NCBI GenBank assembly: GCA_905371595.1
Contig: CAJPLU010000003.1
Location: 1 to 35,329 of the forward strand
Length of the DNA: 35,329 nucleotides
Source: Candidatus Saccharimonadota bacterium
Lineage (GTDB): Bacteria > Patescibacteriota > Saccharimonadia > Saccharimonadales > Saccharimonadaceae
Direction of reading: 5' to 3'
The notes beneath the pieces are model-generated. The model had not been told where the DNA came from, did not search any database, and saw only the letters and a list, made by a program, of their open reading frames with translations. The position numbers and the translations under genes are program-made. Of this stretch, positions 32,005 through 35,329 are shown piece by piece. Numbering within the stretch: the stretch's first letter is position 1; every line of letters begins with the position of its first letter.

Positions 32005-32991
32005 GTGGAGCGTATCCGTAATTTTTGCATCATCGCTCATATTGATCACGGCAAATCGACGTTGGCCGACAGGATGATGGAGATGACAGGGACGGTGGAG
32101 AAGCGCGAGATGAAATCGCAGCTGCTCGATAGTATGGATCTGGAGCGTGAGAAGGGGATTACGATTAAGTTGGCGCCGGTGCGGATGAAGTATGAGCCGA
32201 CTGCTGCTGGTCTTTTCTCTGAAGGCTTTGCCTTTCCGGCAAAGCGAGGCCAAGAGCGTAAGCTAGATCAGTTGGCGGCCGAGCGGCCTGAAGAGAAAAG
32301 CGCCAGCGAGGTCGGCACTAACAGGCCGTTGCGGTCGGTTACTTACGATCTCAACCTTATCGATACGCCCGGCCATGTCGATTTTAGCTACGAAGTATCG
32401 CGCAGCTTGCAGGCGTGCGAGGGCGCGGTATTGGTAGTTGACGCTAGCCAAGGCATTCAGGCGCAGACGCTGGCGAATGTTTACTTGGCGATGGAGCAAG
32501 ACCTCACGATTATCCCGGTGCTGAACAAGGTTGATTTGCCGGCTGCTGATGTGCCGCGCGTTTCCAAGCAAGTGATGAATCTGCTGGGCTGCGATGAAAG
32601 CGAAATTATTCATATTTCTGCTAAAACGGGGCAGAACGTCGACCAAGTTTTGGAGGCGATTGTTGAGCGAATTCCGGCACCGACTGGCCAGCCAGACGAC
32701 CCGACGCGGGCGTTGATTTTTGATAGTTATTATGATGATTATCGCGGGGTGATTTTGTACGTCAGGGTGGTTGACGGGCAAATTAAGAAAGGCGAAGCGA
32801 TTCATATGATGGCGACTAGCGCGAATGGCTTGGCGCTGGAAGTTGGTCATCTCAGTCCCGGCATGATCCCCGACCTATCGCTCGATACTGGCGAAATTGG
32901 TTACATCGTCACCAACCTAAAAACTACGCGCGAGGCGCGGGTGGGCGATACGGTGACGCTGAAAAAGTACTTCACGAAAGAGACCAAATAG
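32005..32991 (+). pseudogene. lepA: LepA/EF4 GTPase, truncated after domain II
   Basis: 328 codons, GTG start 1 nt after the murJ stop. G1 AHIDHGKST (11-19), switch I with REKGITIK, G3 DTPGH (120-124), G4 NKVD and domain II (about 215-310, FDSYYDDYRGVILYVRV) are intact and clearly LepA. Full-length LepA has about 600 residues; domains III, V and the C-terminal domain are missing. The frame leaves the family after GDTVTLKK and ends YFTKETK-stop. Residues 65-113 between switch I and G3 hold an extra segment of about 43 residues compared with the 5-6 usually found there. EF4 back-translocation should not be possible without domain IV-equivalent parts; it may be a remnant or the first half of a split gene. 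Confidence 0.85.
32196..32316 (+). repeat. In-frame 121-nt imperfect palindrome inside lepA
   Basis: Outer arms of 31 nt pair as GCCGAC / GTCGGC, GCTGG / CCAGC, CTTTTCTCT / AGAGAAAAG and AGGC / GCCT, separated by short mismatches of equal total length. A nested perfect hairpin GCTTTGCC / GGCAAAGC lies at 32225-32245. The palindrome covers codons 64-104 and coincides with the extra protein segment before G3. Frame is kept throughout. Confidence 0.75.
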
Positions 32992-33001
32992 GAGGCTAGA
33001 A

Positions 33002-33610
33002 GTGAGCAAAGGCATCATCTACGTCATGACCACCGCAGTGTCAGGCCTCATCAAAATCGGTAAGACACAAACCAAGCAGTACTCAGAGCGGATGCGTTTC
33101 CTTGAGGCGAACGGCTACTACAATGTGGTTGGTTTGAAGCGGTTGTTTGCGATCGAGGTGGCTGATTATTCCGAAAAAGAAACGCTACTGCATGAAATAT
33201 TTGCCAAGCATCGAGTTGGTAGTAGCGAGCTTTTTGCGCTTGATTATGATTTGGTACAGCAGCTGTTGCTGTCGTTTGAGGGCGAGGTGATCTTTCCGGA
33301 GCAGAAAAATAAAGAAGCGGAATTTGACAAAATCACCAAAGCCAAAAACAGTAATCAAAAGTTTAGCTTTTACCGGAAAGGTCTCAAAAATGGCGATGAG
33401 GTTGTCTTTCTCAAAGATAAAACAATTGTAGCAAAAATTGTTGGCGAGCGCGAAGTTGAATATGGCGGGCAGAGGTGGTTTTTGTCGCCGCTGGTGCGAA
33501 AAATATTTGAGGACAGGAATCAAGTTAATGATAGCGGCGCGTACCAGGGTGCAGCCTACTTTTGTTTTGATGGCAAGAAATTGAAGGACTTGCCGGATGT
33601 AGAACTGTAG
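33002..33610 (+). CDS. GIY-YIG nuclease-superfamily (T5orf172-like) protein
   Basis: 202 aa, GTG start; its AGGAGG SD overlaps the lepA stop. The N-terminal domain (1-90) has IIYVMTT, GLIKIGKT, SERMRFL and a catalytic-type Glu in SEKETLLHEIFAKHRV, matching the T5orf172/Mug113 branch of GIY-YIG nucleases. The C-terminal half (about 115-195, with FYRKGLKNGDEVVFLKDK and RWFLSPLVRKIFED) resembles DUF4357, often fused to such nucleases. Such proteins occur in phages, mobile islands and as stand-alone enzymes. Its position right at the lepA break point is suggestive of an insertion. Confidence 0.8.
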   Translation: MSKGIIYVMTTAVSGLIKIGKTQTKQYSERMRFLEANGYYNVVGLKRLFAIEVADYSEKETLLHEIFAKHRVGSSELFALDYDLVQQLLLSFEGEVIFPEQKNKEAEFDKITKAKNSNQKFSFYRKGLKNGDEVVFLKDKTIVAKIVGEREVEYGGQRWFLSPLVRKIFEDRNQVNDSGAYQGAAYFCFDGKKLKDLPDVEL

Positions 33611-33638
33611 GAGCGTGTGCTATTATTAAAATGTACAA

Positions 33639-34277
33639 ATGAAAACAAAAATACTCAAATTAATCTTAGCTTTAGTGTGTTTCAGTGTAAGCGCTTATAC
33701 TTCGTATGATTATTTGCTGCATGAAGTGCCAGTCTATCTGAAAAGTAAAAATTTGGTTGAAGCAAGAACTCAGAAAACCCGTTTTCTAATACCAAAGCAG
33801 TGGCAAAGGATTGATGTAAAAAACGGTAAAACTGAAGGTTACGGTGATAAACTGGGCAAGGATAATAAGTCAATTAGCGGTGTTGGCGTGACTCAGGATT
33901 CGGAGCGGTTGGTGTTACCGGCTGCGCCTGATGAAGCTTATGAATTAGTGCGCAAAATGGCTTATGATAGCAAAGAGTTGCGCGAAGACGCGAAAAGATT
34001 CTTTACTATTAAGGGATTGGAAAATTGTCAAGCGACTGTCGATATCAAGGACGATACTTTGGAACAAAATGGTTTAGTTGGTATTGTCAGAATTACATCA
34101 AGTTGCGGTTCTCGACCTGAAAATACTAAAATGGTAACGCGTCTAGTTGTCGGCCGCGAAGATGGATGTCTTCGTTACATATCGGTATTCTCTTACAATG
34201 AATATTGGAAACAAAATAGTAAAGTATTTGAAGAAATATTAAATAGCGCATCGTATATAGATACGCAAAGTGCATGA
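33639..34277 (+). CDS. Exported or membrane-anchored protein of unknown function
   Basis: 212 aa. N-terminal hydrophobic helix (about 5-22, ILKLILALVCFSVSA) serves as signal or anchor, without a proper lipobox. The rest is a soluble alpha/beta domain with RFLIPKQWQRIDVKNGKTEG and three cysteines (ENCQA, SSCGS, DGCLR). The ATG at 33639 is overlapped by a 4-codon frame (MYK-stop) starting at 33631, itself 4 nt after a TATTAT. No family recognised. AT-richer than the upstream genes. Confidence 0.7.
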   Translation: MKTKILKLILALVCFSVSAYTSYDYLLHEVPVYLKSKNLVEARTQKTRFLIPKQWQRIDVKNGKTEGYGDKLGKDNKSISGVGVTQDSERLVLPAAPDEAYELVRKMAYDSKELREDAKRFFTIKGLENCQATVDIKDDTLEQNGLVGIVRITSSCGSRPENTKMVTRLVVGREDGCLRYISVFSYNEYWKQNSKVFEEILNSASYIDTQSA

Positions 34278-34767
34278 AACGGAAATTGGATACAGAATGA
34301 ATAACTTCAAAAATTTTACAGAGAAAATTAGATGCCGGGTGATTCCGATAGCACGCGACCGTCGCGTGTGGTTGGATGAAAAAGTTGTTGACGATGATTT
34401 GTATTGTGCTTTTATAAATGGCCGATCGTACGAGCTTGGCGAAGAATATGATGACTTTTTATACGTTACGGTTGACAGTTTTGTCGAGCTGGCAGATGTT
34501 ATTCTCCGCGAGTTGTATGCACGCGGATTTTCATCGTCAGGCTATAAACTAGTCAACGAAAATTATGTTCATTTAGATTATAGCTTTTTGAGCGATGACA
34601 CACCTTGGATTACTTGGCATAATGTTGATGCGATAGTTAAGGGTGATATCACCGATGAAAACGACCATCGCCGTGACAAGACAAAACGTGGTCGGTGGAT
34701 GGGCTACGCTGAATTGATTCAGACTATTGGCAAGAATCAAGCCCATAAGATTTTTGAGCAGTTATAG
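34270..34767 (+). CDS. Unknown soluble protein
   Basis: 165 aa from a GTG overlapping the previous gene by 8 nt; an ATG at 34297 (MNNFKNFTEK) is an equally possible start and neither has an SD. Acidic, no signal peptide, pattern of mixed alpha/beta with VTVDSFVELADVILRELYAR and a WITWHNVDAIVKGDI segment. No family recognised; likely co-transcribed with the 33639 gene. Confidence 0.65.
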   Translation: MHETEIGYRMNNFKNFTEKIRCRVIPIARDRRVWLDEKVVDDDLYCAFINGRSYELGEEYDDFLYVTVDSFVELADVILRELYARGFSSSGYKLVNENYVHLDYSFLSDDTPWITWHNVDAIVKGDITDENDHRRDKTKRGRWMGYAELIQTIGKNQAHKIFEQL

Positions 34768-34897
34768 ATTAGTTTGTAATCCTCTACTGAATTAATATAG
34801 ATACTATAAAATGACTTACTGAAAAATACCCCTACATTTGCAATAGTTTTAAAGGTTATCTTGTTTTTCTGCAGAGGTGGTGGCTATTATAGATCCC

Positions 34898-34926
34898 TTG
34901 CAATGTCCAATGTCTAATGCTACAAT
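34898..34926 (+). promoter_or_regulatory. Promoter of the 34977 gene
   Basis: TTGCAA (34898-34903), exactly 17 nt, TGC-TACAAT (-10 at 34921-34926). Leader of about 45 nt with SD GAGGA. The preceding intergenic stretch from 34768 is AT-rich with no gene or clear terminator. Confidence 0.7.
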
Positions 34927-34976
34927 ATAAATCATAATCATAAATAGAGATAAACAGTCGCAAAATACGAGGAATT

Positions 34977-35329
34977 ATGACAACAGGCAACTCTGAACAC
35001 GTAGCTAAAGGCTCTCTGGATCCCGAAGACCCGACAAAGTATTCTGATAACCCTACAGAGAACTCAGGAAATCATGAAGAGACTCTTCTTTCTCGTGTCG
35101 AGAGTTCTCTTGCTAATCAAGCTGTACGAGATAGTGAAAGAGACGTCCAGCAGACACCAGAAGATAAAGAAGACACGCATACTGTCGCTGAATTGCTTGA
35201 GATTCTGGAAAGAGGAGGAGACTCTAGCTATCAGTTGACGAGCCATGCCGCCCACCAACTCATCGACGCTGGTGATGGTGGGTATGTAGCCGGATATCTC
35301 TATAAATTCACCAACCTCGACGCCAGTGT
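34977..35329 (+). CDS. Start of a probable repeat protein, cut by the window end
   Basis: 117 codons are visible from the ATG at 34977; the frame is open at the end. The first 75 residues are acidic, Ser/Thr/Glu-rich and disordered, without a signal peptide. From about 80 onward comes VAELLEILERGG and then SHAAHQLIDAGDGGYVAGYL with KFTNLD after it. This looks like the first unit of a tandem helical repeat of the form LIDAGxGxYVAxxLxKFxxLD, which I recall from large repeat proteins of Patescibacteria. If right, the gene continues with many copies. Confidence 0.65.
   Translation, partial: MTTGNSEHVAKGSLDPEDPTKYSDNPTENSGNHEETLLSRVESSLANQAVRDSERDVQQTPEDKEDTHTVAELLEILERGGDSSYQLTSHAAHQLIDAGDGGYVAGYLYKFTNLDAS

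Noticed and set aside
32992..35329. LepA C-terminal half continued in another frame by a frameshift
   Set aside because: No LepA domain III/V or C-terminal motifs are present in the downstream translations; the region encodes a GIY-YIG protein and unknown genes instead.
1..35329. UGA recoded as glycine, as in Gracilibacteria/SR1
   Set aside because: TGA ends aspS, trmB, tilS-side and other genes at the expected family length, and no conserved glycine is encoded by TGA.
1..35329. CRISPR array, insertion sequence with transposase, or replication origin
   Set aside because: No regularly spaced direct repeats, no transposase-like protein and no DnaA-box cluster or dnaA gene were seen.

Overview
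The window looks like a chromosomal segment of a Patescibacteria/CPR bacterium, most probably Candidatus Saccharibacteria (TM7). This rests on the mix of genes: a compact type IV pilus assembly cluster, a minimal TilS, a MurC-like ligase and MurJ, many small lineage-type secreted or membrane proteins with no recognisable family, and a giant wall-anchored surface protein of the kind expected of an episymbiont. TGA ends many genes at the expected place, so the standard bacterial code applies and the UGA-glycine codes of Gracilibacteria/SR1 do not. The taxon is inferred; no rRNA or ribosomal protein lies in the window.

Layout. 1-269: 3' end of recX. 266-6395 (minus): pilB, pilC, pilM, pilN, pilO, a small membrane protein and a PRC-barrel protein, all tightly packed. 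6492-11252 (plus): aspS, a Nudix hydrolase, a serine beta-lactamase-fold protein, a CYTH protein and an HD protein. 11350-12963 (plus): two small exported or membrane proteins and the tRNA m7G methyltransferase. 12993-14180: a TrmB-type HTH regulator divergent from a probable ribbon-helix-helix protein. 14229-15828: a MazG-like pyrophosphohydrolase convergent with a MurC-like ligase. 15892-17175: a two-TM protein, a small basic protein with a strong SD and terminator, and a CAT-anticodon tRNA. 17176-22308: a 1710-residue surface protein (beta-helix, leucine-rich repeats, FIVAR-type repeats, LSETG sorting signal). 22364-22947: an FtsL/DivIC-like protein and initiator tRNA-fMet. 22999-25370 (minus): a flavoprotein lacking the redox cysteines, an ATP-cone protein and a six-TM protein. 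25371-25959: a 44-codon ORF under a palindromic operator, a third CAT tRNA and several signals. 25960-32003 (plus): an 87-aa partner, Y-family polymerase, tilS, ftsH and murJ. 32005-35329: lepA cut short after domain II and carrying a palindromic in-frame insert, then a GIY-YIG nuclease gene, two unknown genes and the start of a probable repeat protein.

Themes. Pilus assembly, cell-wall synthesis (MurC, MurJ, FtsL-like) and the sortase-type adhesin fit a surface-dependent lifestyle. Three tRNAs with anticodon CAT (apparently fMet, elongator Met and Ile2) occur in one window together with TilS, the enzyme needed to convert the Ile2 anticodon. Many promoters share a TGC-TATAAT extended -10. In at least seven genes the -10 lies only 6-9 nt before the start codon with no room for a Shine-Dalgarno, which points to frequent leaderless mRNAs.

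The most unusual locus is lepA. A 121-nt imperfect palindrome sits in frame just before the G3 motif of the GTPase domain, recalling Rickettsia palindromic elements. The gene then stops after about 328 codons, with its stop codon overlapping the SD of a GIY-YIG endonuclease gene.
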